A stretch of DNA of 64,000 bases, taken from the NCBI GenBank assembly GCA_965371855.1, contig CBDUZZ010000017.1:1-64000 (forward strand). Direction: 5' to 3'. The stretch is from JAADEM01 sp965371855. Its GTDB lineage: Bacteria; Bacteroidota; Bacteroidia; Bacteroidales; Marinilabiliaceae. Under the pieces are notes generated by a model that was not told the DNA's origin, did no database searches, and saw only the letters and a program-made list of their open reading frames with translations. Shown piece after piece: positions 1 through 9,118 of this stretch (positions are counted from its first letter, which is position 1; the number at the start of each line of letters is the position of its first letter). The position numbers and the translations under genes are program-made.

Positions 1-84
1 ATATTTAAAAACTCAATTCGTTTACCCCAATTAGGTATTCATACGGATACTCATTATAAGTTAAATAAAAGGTGCGCTTTATAA
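1..84 (+). CDS. Possible C-terminal end of an upstream gene (partial)
   Basis: Frame 1 is open from the window edge to a TAA at 82-84, giving 27 residues that end in LNKRCAL. A strong hairpin with a T-rich tail follows 25 nt later, which fits the end of a plus-strand gene. The fragment is too short to identify and could be a chance open frame. Confidence 0.3.
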   Translation: MFKNSIRLPQLGIHTDTHYKLNKRCAL

Positions 85-108
85 ACACGCACTAACTTGG
101 GATTTATA

Positions 109-148
109 GCGAGGGTGTCACTTAAAGTGACGCCCTCGCTTGTTTTGT
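109..148 (+). terminator. Hairpin terminator between a plus-strand gene end and tpiA
   Basis: A near-perfect palindrome at 109-139 has arms GCGAGGG/CCCTCGC, one T/G mismatch, then GTCACTT/AAGTGAC. It is followed by TTGTTTTGT on the plus strand. It resembles the hairpins at 19401 and 46501, which also sit just after plus-strand stop codons. It may also limit tpiA read-through from the other side, although the minus-strand tail is not T-rich. Confidence 0.6.
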
Positions 149-163
149 AACTTTAACTTTAAC

Positions 164-919
164 TTAGAAAGCTGCAATAATTCCGTGAAAATCTTCTGCT
201 TTAAGAGCTGCTCCACCAATCAGTCCGCCGTCAACATCAGGATTTGAGAATAGTTCTTTGGCATTAGAAGGTTTGCAACTACCACCGTAAAGAATAGATG
301 TGTTTTCAGCAACTTCATTACCATACTTTTCACTAACAGTTTTACGGATAAAAGCGTGTATCTCCTGAGCTTGTTCAGGTGAAGCTGTTTTACCGGTACC
401 TATCGCCCAAACAGGTTCGTATGCTACTACCACCTTCGAGAACTCCTCAGCAGGCAGGTGAAATAATCCATCAGTAATCTGAGTCTTAACAACATCAAAG
501 TGTTTCTCAGCCTCACGCTCTTCCAACACTTCACCAATACAGAAAATAGGGGTGAGGTCATTCTCAAGAACCAGATTTACTTTCTCTTTCAGGATAGCGT
601 CAGTTTCGCCATAATAGGCTCTTCTCTCACTATGCCCGAGGATTACGTAGTCGGCTCCGGTAGATTTAACCATGGCGGCAGAAATCTCACCAGTGTAGGC
701 TCCACTTACCTTATCTGCACAGTTTTGAGCTGAAACGCCGATGATATTTTTATCAACGGTTTTAGCAACCTCTGCAAGGTGAATGTAAGGAGTGCCAATA
801 ACTACATCGCAGTTAGGCTTATTTTCAGACAGGATAGCTGTTAACTCTTTTGCCAGTTCAATACCTTCAGTTAAGGTTTTGTTCATTTTCCAGTTTCCTG
901 CAACAATGTTCTTTCTCAT
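164..919 (-). CDS. tpiA: Triosephosphate isomerase
   Basis: This is the cytoplasmic glycolytic enzyme that interconverts dihydroxyacetone phosphate and glyceraldehyde 3-phosphate. At 251 aa it has the normal length of the family. Visible catalytic elements are the GNWKMNK motif (Asn9, Lys11), the active-site His96 in LGHSERR, Glu168 in AYEPVWAIGTG with the flexible phosphate loop after it, and YGGS near residue 212. It lies 23 nt downstream of the DoxX-family gene and is the last gene of a probable DUF1599-DoxX-tpiA transcription unit. Nothing is missing, and the assignment is secure. Confidence 0.98.
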   Translation of the reverse strand: MRKNIVAGNWKMNKTLTEGIELAKELTAILSENKPNCDVVIGTPYIHLAEVAKTVDKNIIGVSAQNCADKVSGAYTGEISAAMVKSTGADYVILGHSERRAYYGETDAILKEKVNLVLENDLTPIFCIGEVLEEREAEKHFDVVKTQITDGLFHLPAEEFSKVVVAYEPVWAIGTGKTASPEQAQEIHAFIRKTVSEKYGNEVAENTSILYGGSCKPSNAKELFSNPDVDGGLIGGAALKAEDFHGIIAAF

Positions 920-942
920 AATTATCTATTTTAAAATGTATA

Positions 943-2151
943 TTATTCTCTTTTATAAAATATCAGTGTTGATATGATAATCAGCAATGCTGTAATTAAT
1001 ACAGCATATTTTTCTGTTTGCCTGTTTTTCTCCTGCAAAATATATGATACAGGATTTTCAACTATTTTTAACGAAGGGGTATTTAGGTAGTTATATTTTG
1101 CAAGTATTGTTCCTTTATCTATAATAACCAGCCCCGGATTGCCTCTTATAATTGTTTCAAGCAACACTTCATCAGCAAAAAGATAGTTGAACATAGGCTG
1201 ATTTGTCATTTCAAATTTTAGTATCTCATCATATAGTGAACTTGTTACGCAGTAAAAACTGATGTCTCTTCTCCTGCATTCATCATTCAATTTCGATAAT
1301 CCGACTAATTGTTCCGGTTTAATTTTTGATATGTCAAGTGCAATCATCATAAATACAGGCTTACTGCTATTAAGAATCTTGTCAGTAACTTCATCACCCT
1401 GTCTGTTTGAGATGTAAAAATCGGTAACAGGTGGTTGAAAGCCTTCTTTAATCAGTTCTGTTTTACTATCAATAAATACCCAGGTTGTATCTGCGTACGG
1501 GTAGTTGTTTTCATCAAATTCCTTTTTTATACCACTCTTTTCAAGTATAAAAGTTGTTTTGTATTCCGGCTTTTGAGCACCTTCAGGAATCTTCATTGCT
1601 TCAGGAATATTAGTTCCCGCTTTAAACGGGCGAAAATCCATTATAGGCAGATATCTGTAACTATAAACAGAGATGCCAACAGCAAAAATTACTGATATCA
1701 ACGACAGGCTGTTAATTCTCCATCCGGTAAGCAATTCCTCGTGTTGCTTTCTATGCCGGAATATTATCCAGGCAAACGGTAGTGTAATCAAGTTCTTAAA
1801 AAATGTTTCCCAGTTAGAGAGAACAATGACATCACCAAAGCATCCGCAATCGGATACCGGATTGTAAATTGCTAAAATAAATGTTAAGGCAGTAAAAAAC
1901 AGCATAAGAAAAAATACGGTTGATGCTATCTGTTTTATGCGTATGCCAATTAGGAGGTGAAAACCAAGGATGAATTCAATAGAAGAAAGAAGTATTGACA
2001 GGGGTAAGGCTATGTCGTTGAAAAATTCTAGTCCAAAAGCATCAAAATAATCTTTAAATTTAATTGCTCCACCAACAGGATCAACAGCCTTAACAAACCC
2101 TGAAAAGAGAAAAAGCAATCCTATTATTATGCGGCTTATATATCTTAACAT
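943..2151 (-). CDS. DoxX/MauE-like membrane protein with periplasmic thioredoxin-like region (BT_3928 type)
   Basis: The protein has 402 aa. The first 140 residues hold four hydrophobic helices of the DoxX/MauE type, with a DCGCFGD motif at 101-107 at the end of a helix, as in MauE-like thiol-redox membrane proteins. Residues of about 190-370 look periplasmic and resemble a thioredoxin-like fold (the stretch with DISKIKP and LNDECRRR). A final transmembrane helix lies near 383-399. The family is common in Bacteroidota next to tpiA and DUF1599, as here. A role in envelope thiol or quinone redox is inferred and has not been shown. The gene starts 6 nt after the DUF1599 gene ends. Confidence 0.85.
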   Translation of the reverse strand: MLRYISRIIIGLLFLFSGFVKAVDPVGGAIKFKDYFDAFGLEFFNDIALPLSILLSSIEFILGFHLLIGIRIKQIASTVFFLMLFFTALTFILAIYNPVSDCGCFGDVIVLSNWETFFKNLITLPFAWIIFRHRKQHEELLTGWRINSLSLISVIFAVGISVYSYRYLPIMDFRPFKAGTNIPEAMKIPEGAQKPEYKTTFILEKSGIKKEFDENNYPYADTTWVFIDSKTELIKEGFQPPVTDFYISNRQGDEVTDKILNSSKPVFMMIALDISKIKPEQLVGLSKLNDECRRRDISFYCVTSSLYDEILKFEMTNQPMFNYLFADEVLLETIIRGNPGLVIIDKGTILAKYNYLNTPSLKIVENPVSYILQEKNRQTEKYAVLITALLIIISTLIFYKRE

Positions 2152-2157
2152 GTTGTC

Positions 2158-2715
2158 TTATTCGGTTTTTGTTTCTTCAGGAAATTCAATCTTGATAAGT
2201 GCAAAAATGGCATAGTTGATAATATCCAGATAGTTTGCCTCTATACCTTCTGATATAAGCGTTTGCCCCTTATTATCCTCTATTTGTTTTGTTCTGTGAA
2301 GTTTCATTAAGATAAGGTCAGTAAACGAACTAATTCTCATTTTACGCCAAGCTTCGTCATAGTCATGATTTTTGTCCGACATAAGATTCTTGGCTGAATA
2401 TATCTTATCAAGGTATAGTTTAAGTGCCTCTTCATGGTTCATTTCAGGCTTATCGGCAGGTTCAAGTTCAAGCTGTATTATGCCCATTGCAGCATAATTT
2501 ATTATTCCTATAAATTCGGAACGTATACCTTCATCAACTTTAGTTACTCTTTTGGTTTCAATACTTCTGATGCGCTGAGCTTTAATGAAGATCTGATCAG
2601 TCATGGAACTGGGGCGCAAAATACGCCAGGAAGTTCCGTAATCATTCATCTTTTTTACGAATATATCTTTACATATAGCAATTACATGCTCAAATTGTTG
2701 ATCAGTTTTGTTCAC
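2158..2715 (-). CDS. DUF1599 domain protein, two tandem repeats
   Basis: This 185-aa soluble protein is made of two similar halves. WRILRPSSMTDQI in the first half aligns with WRKMRISSFTDLI in the second, and each is followed by a basic helix (KAQRIRSIE and KLHRTKQIED) and by an INYA motif. This duplicated organisation is typical of DUF1599, a Bacteroidota family whose function is not established. It is the first gene of the probable operon with the DoxX gene and tpiA. A TATTTTTG sequence 24 nt upstream fits the -7 element, but no good -33 box is visible. Confidence 0.85.
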   Translation of the reverse strand: MNKTDQQFEHVIAICKDIFVKKMNDYGTSWRILRPSSMTDQIFIKAQRIRSIETKRVTKVDEGIRSEFIGIINYAAMGIIQLELEPADKPEMNHEEALKLYLDKIYSAKNLMSDKNHDYDEAWRKMRISSFTDLILMKLHRTKQIEDNKGQTLISEGIEANYLDIINYAIFALIKIEFPEETKTE

Positions 2716-2788
2716 ATTTATGTTTTTTAGTTGACACGCAAAAATACCAAAAAACTTTTTATTCAGGGTATAATCAAGAAATTAATAG

Positions 2789-2820
2789 TTGAGTATTTGA
2801 GTAATTGAGTAATTGATGAA
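2789..2820. repeat. Octamer tandem repeat
   Basis: Four degenerate copies of TTGAGTAA lie end to end (TTGAGTAT, TTGAGTAA, TTGAGTAA, TTGATGAA). It is one of several 7-8 bp intergenic tandem arrays in this window. Confidence 0.6.
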
Positions 2821-2835
2821 AAATGCAATAGAAAT

Positions 2836-2925
2836 GTTTAAAACAGCCACGAATGCACGAATAAATAGCTGAGGAGCGAGATTATGTCACAAAAATATAC
2901 ATTCGTGCATTCGGCAATTTTAAAC
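2836..2925. repeat. Imperfect inverted-repeat element
   Basis: The outer arms GTTTAAAA and TTTTAAAC enclose inner arms CGAATGCACGAAT and ATTCGTGCATTCG, with about 40 bp between them. The core resembles a sequence at 22715-22731, so it is probably an interspersed genomic repeat rather than a gene-specific regulator. Confidence 0.55.
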
Positions 2926-2943
2926 ACATAAATTGTGCGATAG

Positions 2944-3207
2944 TTATTTTTTCTTTGAAGATTTTTTGAATACAAGTACGCCACCAACAACTACTATAAT
3001 GGCAACTCCAATCCAAATAATTGTACTTGATGATTCACATCCTTCTACTTCTTCCGCTTCTTCTTCAGGATTATACAAAACAGGGTCCATATCGTCAATT
3101 GACAATGTGTCTGCAGCAGCAGGATCCTGGGCTCTTACAATGCTGTTAAAAGGTACTGCTAAAGACAGTAACATTCCGATAACGATGATTAATGCTAACT
3201 TTTTCAT
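2944..3207 (-). CDS. Small exported protein with C-terminal membrane anchor
   Basis: The product has 87 aa. It has a clear signal peptide (MKKLALIIVIGMLLSLAVPF, cleaved near AQD), an acidic middle with an EEEAEEVEG run, one Cys, and a C-terminal hydrophobic helix (about 62-80) ending in a lysine-rich tail KKSSKKK. That layout predicts an inner-membrane protein with an acidic periplasmic stretch. I do not recognise a family. It lies 20 nt downstream of the glycosyltransferase-TPR gene and may be co-transcribed with it. Confidence 0.6.
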   Translation of the reverse strand: MKKLALIIVIGMLLSLAVPFNSIVRAQDPAAADTLSIDDMDPVLYNPEEEAEEVEGCESSSTIIWIGVAIIVVVGGVLVFKKSSKKK

Positions 3208-3227
3208 GATTCAATAATTATTAATGT

Positions 3228-5222
3228 TTATTTGATTTCTTTTAATTTCTCAATAGCTTTTTTGTATTTAGGTTTTACCTTCAGACATTTGTTCAGAATA
3301 TCTATAGCTTCCTGGTCTTTATCCAAAGCTTGGTAATAATCTGCTAAATTAATATAAGCTAGTAAATATTTAGAATTTATAGCCAATAATTTTTTGAGAG
3401 TTTGAATTGCAACTTTTTTATCTCCGACTTTAAATTGTGTTTCAGCAAGATAGTAATACGCAGGTTCATAACCGGGTAATACTTTCAAGCAGTGCTCAAA
3501 TGTTCTTTCTGCTAACAGATATCTTTCCGTTTTCAGATATATTTTTCCTAATTCAAGATAAGCTGTTTCATTTTCAGGAAATTTATAAATTACATTTTGA
3601 AGTAAAACAACAGCACTGTCAAGTTGACCCTCTTTGATGAACTGAATAGCTTTCCAGTCATCTTTTGTTTGACGCTTCAATACTGCACATATCGGCACTT
3701 CGTCTACATCAATTGTAATGATAGTGTTTTCAGGAGGCCATTTCCCCGATTGCAGAGAAAATGGAGTCATATATGCGGCTGTGATAATATTGTAATCCCA
3801 CTCTTTACTGTTTTTGTAGTAATATGGTGTATAAATATTATCCGTTACTGCCTGGTAATTTCTGAAAAACCACTCAGTCTCAAAATTGCCGGCAACAATG
3901 ATATTGTCTTCCTCATGAGTTTGGATATATTTTTTTAGCTTTCTTGCAGCTTCACGAGTTGAGTGATAGTAATAATCCATTTCAAAATTGCCTCTGGCTC
4001 CTTTGATTCCGCCAATCAGCGGATTGAAATAGACAATCTCGTAAGGATGATTCCTTGCCATGAAGAGTGCCGGTTCAGATAAAAGTAACAAAGCGATTCC
4101 TGCAACCAGATATTTTGCAATGCGGTTTTTTAATTTATCAGACAGCCATTTGTAGCCTAAGGCCGAAACGATTACGAGAGGAGGGTATATAAACAATACA
4201 TGCCTCCATCCACCATAAACATTAGACGATTTAAGGAGTATGAAAATTAAAGGGAAGAGCATAAAAAAAAGTAGAATGCTGAGATATAGAGATGTGGACT
4301 TTTTAAACAAGTTGGCTCTGAAATACATTATGCTAAGTGTAACTCCTGCAATAACGGCAACAGGAATAGTAATAGAGATGTATTTGATAAGGTAGTACCA
4401 TGGCAGTTGGTCAGACCAATATAGCGTACCTTCAAACAATTGGCGAATAGTGATGTAGTAATCAGTCATTACAATGGTAGACTGGATGGGGTGCCAGATT
4501 GGATTTTCAAGTGCATAAGGCCAGAACAGTAGACCTGCAAAGTAGCCTGTAACAGAGATAAAAAGAAGTGGCATTGCTTCCTGCCATATCTCTTTAAGGT
4601 TGAGTTTCTGAAGCTGCAGCATGCGTATTCCTGCAAACACCCATAGATAAATAATTATCAGTAACCCTGCAGGTCTGATACTTATGGTAAAAGCAATAGT
4701 TGCCATAACTCCGACTTTAACATAATTGGGTGAGTCTTTCAGGTTTTTCAGGTATTTAAGTATGAAAAACAGCGATGCAATGAAACCTAATGCAAAAGGA
4801 ATATCTTTCAGGTTATTGAATGAGTGACCGATAAAGCGAGGGGAGAGGAGTAGCAAGATGACAGCAAAGACTGCAGTTTTTCTGTTGCTCAGTTCACGCG
4901 CTGTCAGATAGGTAAACAGAACGACCAACCATGCTGCAATAGCATTTAAAATATGTCGTAAGGTAAAAATATCATCTATATTAAAAACCTTACTTATAAG
5001 AGTTGCTGCGTTATCGAATGACTGACCATAGTATTTCAGAAATGTTTTGGGAGTGTGCAGGGCAGACCTGTCATTGCCAAATGTTTTGTAATAATCGATA
5101 ACATCATACGAATGTCTTAAGTGAAGATATTCATCACCAGAAATCCCTGCATCAAGGCTTAAACGAATGAAGACTCCAAGAAGAAGCAACCAGAAGAGAT
5201 ATGACAGGCCTTTTTGTCTCAT
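3228..5222 (-). CDS. GT39/PMT-type membrane glycosyltransferase fused to TPR repeats
   Basis: The product has 664 aa. Residues 1-400 contain about ten to eleven membrane helices with features of ArnT/PMT-like GT-C glycosyltransferases: an acidic pair Asp30-Glu31 in the first periplasmic loop (GISGDEY) and a second loop motif NNLKDIP near 135. Such enzymes transfer a sugar from a polyprenyl phosphate to a protein or lipid outside the membrane. The C-terminal 120 residues form at least three TPR repeats (AYLELGKIYLK, AYYYLAETQ, AYINLADYY). The next gene is a polyprenyl-phosphate GT2 enzyme that could make its donor. The acceptor is unknown. Confidence 0.82.
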   Translation of the reverse strand: MRQKGLSYLFWLLLLGVFIRLSLDAGISGDEYLHLRHSYDVIDYYKTFGNDRSALHTPKTFLKYYGQSFDNAATLISKVFNIDDIFTLRHILNAIAAWLVVLFTYLTARELSNRKTAVFAVILLLLSPRFIGHSFNNLKDIPFALGFIASLFFILKYLKNLKDSPNYVKVGVMATIAFTISIRPAGLLIIIYLWVFAGIRMLQLQKLNLKEIWQEAMPLLFISVTGYFAGLLFWPYALENPIWHPIQSTIVMTDYYITIRQLFEGTLYWSDQLPWYYLIKYISITIPVAVIAGVTLSIMYFRANLFKKSTSLYLSILLFFMLFPLIFILLKSSNVYGGWRHVLFIYPPLVIVSALGYKWLSDKLKNRIAKYLVAGIALLLLSEPALFMARNHPYEIVYFNPLIGGIKGARGNFEMDYYYHSTREAARKLKKYIQTHEEDNIIVAGNFETEWFFRNYQAVTDNIYTPYYYKNSKEWDYNIITAAYMTPFSLQSGKWPPENTIITIDVDEVPICAVLKRQTKDDWKAIQFIKEGQLDSAVVLLQNVIYKFPENETAYLELGKIYLKTERYLLAERTFEHCLKVLPGYEPAYYYLAETQFKVGDKKVAIQTLKKLLAINSKYLLAYINLADYYQALDKDQEAIDILNKCLKVKPKYKKAIEKLKEIK

Positions 5223-5326
5223 ACGAATATTAATAAAATTGATAGATTTCTTACTAATAATTAATTGTCATATGTTGTTAAAAATGTTTGCAAATACAAA
5301 TCTCAAATATTCAATCATCAATCAAT

Positions 5327-6244
5327 TCATTCAAAAATATCTTTTATAAAATACAATGGTCTGTTTTGTGATTCTTTATAAATACGGAACAGATATTCGC
5401 CTAGTACTCCAAGAAACGTGAGTTGAATGGATCCCAGAAAATAGATACTTATCAAGGTTGATGACCACCCGATAGGTGCCCAGCCGGCAACTTTTGAAAC
5501 AATGACATAAACACCAACCAGAAGGAATATTGCAACTCCCGATAGACCCAAGATAAGACAGAAGCGAACGGGTATTCGTGAAAAAGCAAACATGGCATCG
5601 GCAGCCAGACGAATAAGATGTTTGAGTTTCATCTTCGATTCTCCTGCTGAGCGTGCCTGTCTTGTATATTCAACTTTAACCTGACGGAAACCGATAAAAC
5701 TTCTCAATCCGGGAAGATACCTCGTCTTCTCATTCATCGACAGAAGTGCTTTAAGTGCTTTTCTGTTCATCATGGAGTAATGACCCGTATGCTCGATGTC
5801 ATCAAGGTTGCTGATACGGCTGAAGATGTAGTGAAAGATTCTTGTCATCAGACGACGATTTTTATTTTCATCGTTACGCTCTTTTCTGTAGCCTATTGAA
5901 ACATCATGTTTACCGGTGCTTAAATAATTGTACATTTCAGCCATCAGTTCGGGTGGATCTTGCAGGTCGCCGTCAAGAATAGCGATATAATCACCGTGGG
6001 CATACTCCAGGCCGGCAGTCAAAGCTGCCTGATGACCAAAGTTTCTTGAAAGAGATATAATCTTAATATTGTTGTTTTTTTGTTTTTTCTCCAGCAGACT
6101 GTTTACTGACCCGTCATTGCTTCCGTCATCAACAAAGATTATTTCATACTCTTGGCCAATGCCAGCTAACGTATCGGTAACACGGCTGACCAACTCATCA
6201 ATCACCTTCTCTTCGTTGTATATGGGAATTACTACTGATAACAT
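5327..6244 (-). CDS. Polyprenyl-phosphate glycosyltransferase, GT2 (DPM1/GtrB/ArnC type)
   Basis: The product has 305 aa. An N-terminal GT-A domain shows VVIPIYNEE, FVDDGSNDGS (Asp39-Asp40), RNFGHQAALTAG and the metal-binding DGDLQDPP at 91-98. Two C-terminal transmembrane helices (about 228-250 and 262-290) match the GtrB/ArnC subgroup, which loads a sugar onto undecaprenyl or dolichyl phosphate at the cytoplasmic face. Its neighbour at 3228-5222 is a GT-C enzyme of the type that uses such donors, so the pair may act in sequence. The sugar cannot be deduced. Confidence 0.9.
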   Translation of the reverse strand: MLSVVIPIYNEEKVIDELVSRVTDTLAGIGQEYEIIFVDDGSNDGSVNSLLEKKQKNNNIKIISLSRNFGHQAALTAGLEYAHGDYIAILDGDLQDPPELMAEMYNYLSTGKHDVSIGYRKERNDENKNRRLMTRIFHYIFSRISNLDDIEHTGHYSMMNRKALKALLSMNEKTRYLPGLRSFIGFRQVKVEYTRQARSAGESKMKLKHLIRLAADAMFAFSRIPVRFCLILGLSGVAIFLLVGVYVIVSKVAGWAPIGWSSTLISIYFLGSIQLTFLGVLGEYLFRIYKESQNRPLYFIKDIFE

Positions 6245-6330
6245 CTTTGCTAATTATTAATTATTAATTGTTAATTATCAATGATTAAATTATTTGTTTT
6301 CATTAACCACTAATAATTAACAATTAACCA

Positions 6331-7464
6331 TTATAAATTTGTCCAACTATTTCCGTTTTTATTCGATTTAACCACACCGGATACGAATTTCATACCCCTA
6401 ACACCATCGTAAACAGTAGGGAACTCTCCATCGAAAGTGTTTTCACCTTTGATAGCTTTAGCTACTCCTTTATAGATATTTCCCAAGGCTTCATAAATAC
6501 CTTCGGGATGGCCTGATGGCATAACGTGGCTTGCCTCTGCAAAGTCGGAATTGTAAGTGTGTGCAGGTTTGTAAACTGTTGTCGGCTCTGTATCGCTTAT
6601 CAGATATAGGTAGTTCGGATTTTCCTGCTCCCATTTCAGGGATGCTTTTGAACCATAAACAGCAATATTGAGGTTATTCTCTTCTCCGGATGCTACCTGA
6701 GTTGCACGGATAACACCTTTCAGGTTGTTTTCAAATCTGAGAAGAACTGTTCCGTCAAGATCCAATTCAACATCATCTTTTATCGAGTTAAGGTCTGAAA
6801 GAACTTTTTCGACCTTTAAACCCGTGGTGTATTCGATGAGGTTGAATGCATGAACGCCAATATCACCCATACAACTGCTCATACCTGCAAACTCAGGTTT
6901 AAGTCGCCAAACACCTGTGATGCGACTTTCATTACCATGAATCAGGCTGTTTATCCACCCCTGATAATATTGAGCGTCCACACGCTGAATATTACCGAGA
7001 ATACCTGACTTGATAAGCTCTTTCATCTGACGTACCATCGGGTAACCTGTATAGGTGTGGGTGAGTGCAAAGACTATCTTTTTCTCTTCCACGAGGCGGG
7101 CAAGATCTTCAGCTTCATCAACGGTGAGAGTCATTGGTTTTTCACAAATGACATTAAACCCGTTTTCTATAAGTTTCTTCGCAAACCGATAGTGCAGGAA
7201 GTTTGGTGTTACTATCGATACAACTTCAATACGTTTATCTTTTGGCAGTGCTAACTCACCCGCAACAAACTTATCTATATCAGAATAGCACCTGTCGAGA
7301 GATATCTCTTCTTGTGTAGCAAACTCTTTGCTACGTTCGTAATCAACATCAAAAACGCCACCAAGAAGTGTAAATTCGTTACTTATTCTTGAAGCACGAC
7401 GGTGAGCATCACCAATAAATGCTCCTATTCCGCCACCTATCATTCCTAATTTTAGTCTTTTCAT
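6331..7464 (-). CDS. Gfo/Idh/MocA family NAD(P)-dependent oxidoreductase
   Basis: The product has 377 aa. The Rossmann nucleotide motif GGGIGAFIG lies at residues 10-18, the family EKP motif (Glu108-Lys109-Pro110, catalytic lysine) follows VVSIVTPN, and GDIGVHAFNLIEY near 200 carries the conserved Asp and His of the active site. Substrates in this family are sugars, inositols or sugar acids. It has no signal peptide and is therefore cytoplasmic. The gene sits 56 nt downstream of an MFS sugar-type transporter gene on the same strand, which suggests uptake and oxidation of the same small polyol or sugar. Confidence 0.9.
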   Translation of the reverse strand: MKRLKLGMIGGGIGAFIGDAHRRASRISNEFTLLGGVFDVDYERSKEFATQEEISLDRCYSDIDKFVAGELALPKDKRIEVVSIVTPNFLHYRFAKKLIENGFNVICEKPMTLTVDEAEDLARLVEEKKIVFALTHTYTGYPMVRQMKELIKSGILGNIQRVDAQYYQGWINSLIHGNESRITGVWRLKPEFAGMSSCMGDIGVHAFNLIEYTTGLKVEKVLSDLNSIKDDVELDLDGTVLLRFENNLKGVIRATQVASGEENNLNIAVYGSKASLKWEQENPNYLYLISDTEPTTVYKPAHTYNSDFAEASHVMPSGHPEGIYEALGNIYKGVAKAIKGENTFDGEFPTVYDGVRGMKFVSGVVKSNKNGNSWTNL

Positions 7465-7520
7465 TTTATTTACGCTTTTTCAATAGTTCTCAACCAAAAT
7501 ATTCAATAATCAATATTCAA

Positions 7521-8858
7521 TCAACCAAGGCTAACCGGTTTTTTGTTTTTGTAAATGGTATAGAGAACAGCAAACCCAACGATTAAAACTATCGGCAGAG
7601 CCCCAACACTTTGCAGTGCCGCTTTCTCACCGTGTTCTTCCATTATTTTACCCATCACAGGCAGGAACATAGCTACAGATACCATACCTGCTCCTCCAAG
7701 GAGTGACAGCCCCAAAGCCCCACTGTGTGGAATGTATTCGGCAACAAATCCGAGCATGGTAGGCCAGAAATAACAAACACCGATAGCAAACAGTACAGAG
7801 GCAAGAATTGTCATCGCTGAACCGGATACGAAACTTAACATGTAAATTCCAATTGCAGAAAATATTGCAGATAGCAGTAGAACACCAACAGAATTGAGGC
7901 GATGAACAAGGTTGCCAGCAAAAAACCTACCTACTGCCATAATGCCTGTTATAAGGGCAAGTATCAGCATCTGGCTAACACCAACTTCTACTAACAGCGC
8001 ATTAATCCATTGTGTTGTAACCAGCTCAGTGGATGCGGTTAGCAGCATGAATGTGAACATAAAGGGAAAGATGATACTTGCTTTTCGTATCAGCCGTGCC
8101 TCAACAATTGCTATTACAAGAAAAGCACCTATGAGAGTCAGATACATCCAACCTTCAGGCAATTTAAGAACTTCAATAGCCAGCAGAAGCATAACAGCCA
8201 TGGAGGTAATTATGGTAATCGGTGCTCCAATGGCGTTAAGCATTCCTTTGTAAGATATACCACTGGCAACACGTTCTGTTTCCGGAATTTTTTGCCCCCA
8301 AAACAAAACTCCGTAAAGAGCAAGAGGGATAAACAGAACCCCGATATATATTTGCCAGTTAATTCCAATAGTATCCATCATCAGCCAGGCCAGAAGGCTT
8401 CCTATTACAATACCACCGGGAAACCAAACATGGAAACGGTTAAGCATTTTTGTTTTATTGTCAGGATAGAGAGTTGCTACCAAAGGATTAAAAGCTGCCT
8501 CAACAAAGCCATTGCCCAAACCAATAAATACATTGGCAATAAATAGTGAAATTTTGTCATCGGCCATAATGAAACTGACAGCACCAATAAGGTGCAAAAT
8601 GAAGGCAGCCCAAATAATGCTCTTGGTTTTTACGATATCAATAATGAAACCTCCTATTACCATTGCTATTGTGAAGCCCCAAAAGGCCGGTCCAAAAGCC
8701 CAGCCGATAGTCTCTTTTGATAATCCAAAAATACCGCCGGTTTCAACAGGACCAAAAATCTCTTCTATTTTAGCCCTCATGGCAAAAGTTAGTGATGTAA
8801 CCAGCAGTGCAAGACAGCTGGCAAGGAAAATACGTGATCTGTTAATAGTTACGTTCAT
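7521..8858 (-). CDS. MFS transporter, sugar/proton symporter-like
   Basis: The protein has 445 aa with about twelve hydrophobic helices and no signal peptide. The general layout, with an early RAKIEEIFGP loop and FIGLGNGFVEAAFNP in the fourth to fifth helix region, fits the MFS groups of nutrient symporters. The WFPGG and GGAGMVSVAMFLPVMGK segments are typical of half-transporter ends. It heads a two-gene unit with the Gfo/Idh oxidoreductase and probably imports its substrate. The substrate itself is not readable from the sequence. Confidence 0.85.
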   Translation of the reverse strand: MNVTINRSRIFLASCLALLVTSLTFAMRAKIEEIFGPVETGGIFGLSKETIGWAFGPAFWGFTIAMVIGGFIIDIVKTKSIIWAAFILHLIGAVSFIMADDKISLFIANVFIGLGNGFVEAAFNPLVATLYPDNKTKMLNRFHVWFPGGIVIGSLLAWLMMDTIGINWQIYIGVLFIPLALYGVLFWGQKIPETERVASGISYKGMLNAIGAPITIITSMAVMLLLAIEVLKLPEGWMYLTLIGAFLVIAIVEARLIRKASIIFPFMFTFMLLTASTELVTTQWINALLVEVGVSQMLILALITGIMAVGRFFAGNLVHRLNSVGVLLLSAIFSAIGIYMLSFVSGSAMTILASVLFAIGVCYFWPTMLGFVAEYIPHSGALGLSLLGGAGMVSVAMFLPVMGKIMEEHGEKAALQSVGALPIVLIVGFAVLYTIYKNKKPVSLG

Positions 8859-8876
8859 TAGTGATTAGTTTATTAT

Positions 8877-8926
8877 GTTTATAAAGTTTGTCAAGTTTAT
8901 CAAGACTAAAGTTTATAAAGTTTGTC
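8877..8926. repeat. Direct repeat pair
   Basis: GTTTATAAAGTTTGTC occurs at 8877-8892 and again exactly at 8911-8926, separated by 18 bp of similar AAGTTTATCAA sequence. Related AACTTTATAA-type strings lie before 11925 and before 15168. Confidence 0.5.
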
Positions 8927-8974
8927 GGGCAGGAATATACCAATTCCCCAATTGTTCAAATATATGTAAACCGC

Positions 8975-9118
8975 TTACTTTGCTTTTAGCCCATGAAAAT
9001 AATAAAATATTCCGGTAATTCCTGAAAAAACAATAGTATCTTCTCTTACATTTACTTTTATAATTAGTTCTGCTAACCCGTCCGAAGGTTGAATCTCGTG
9101 GTATTCGGCACTACTGGG
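8975..9118 (-). pseudogene. In-frame continuation of the 9119-9421 gene beyond its stop codon
   Basis: After the TAA at 9119-9121 the same frame stays open for 47 sense codons to a second TAA at 8975-8977. The translated stretch (for example GLAELIIKVNVRED and FYYFHGLKAK) has ordinary protein composition with alternating beta-like residues. This suggests that a longer gene, 148 residues with the first stop replaced, has been cut by a nonsense mutation. It could also be chance. TAA is not a selenocysteine or pyrrolysine codon, so recoding is unlikely. Confidence 0.4.
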
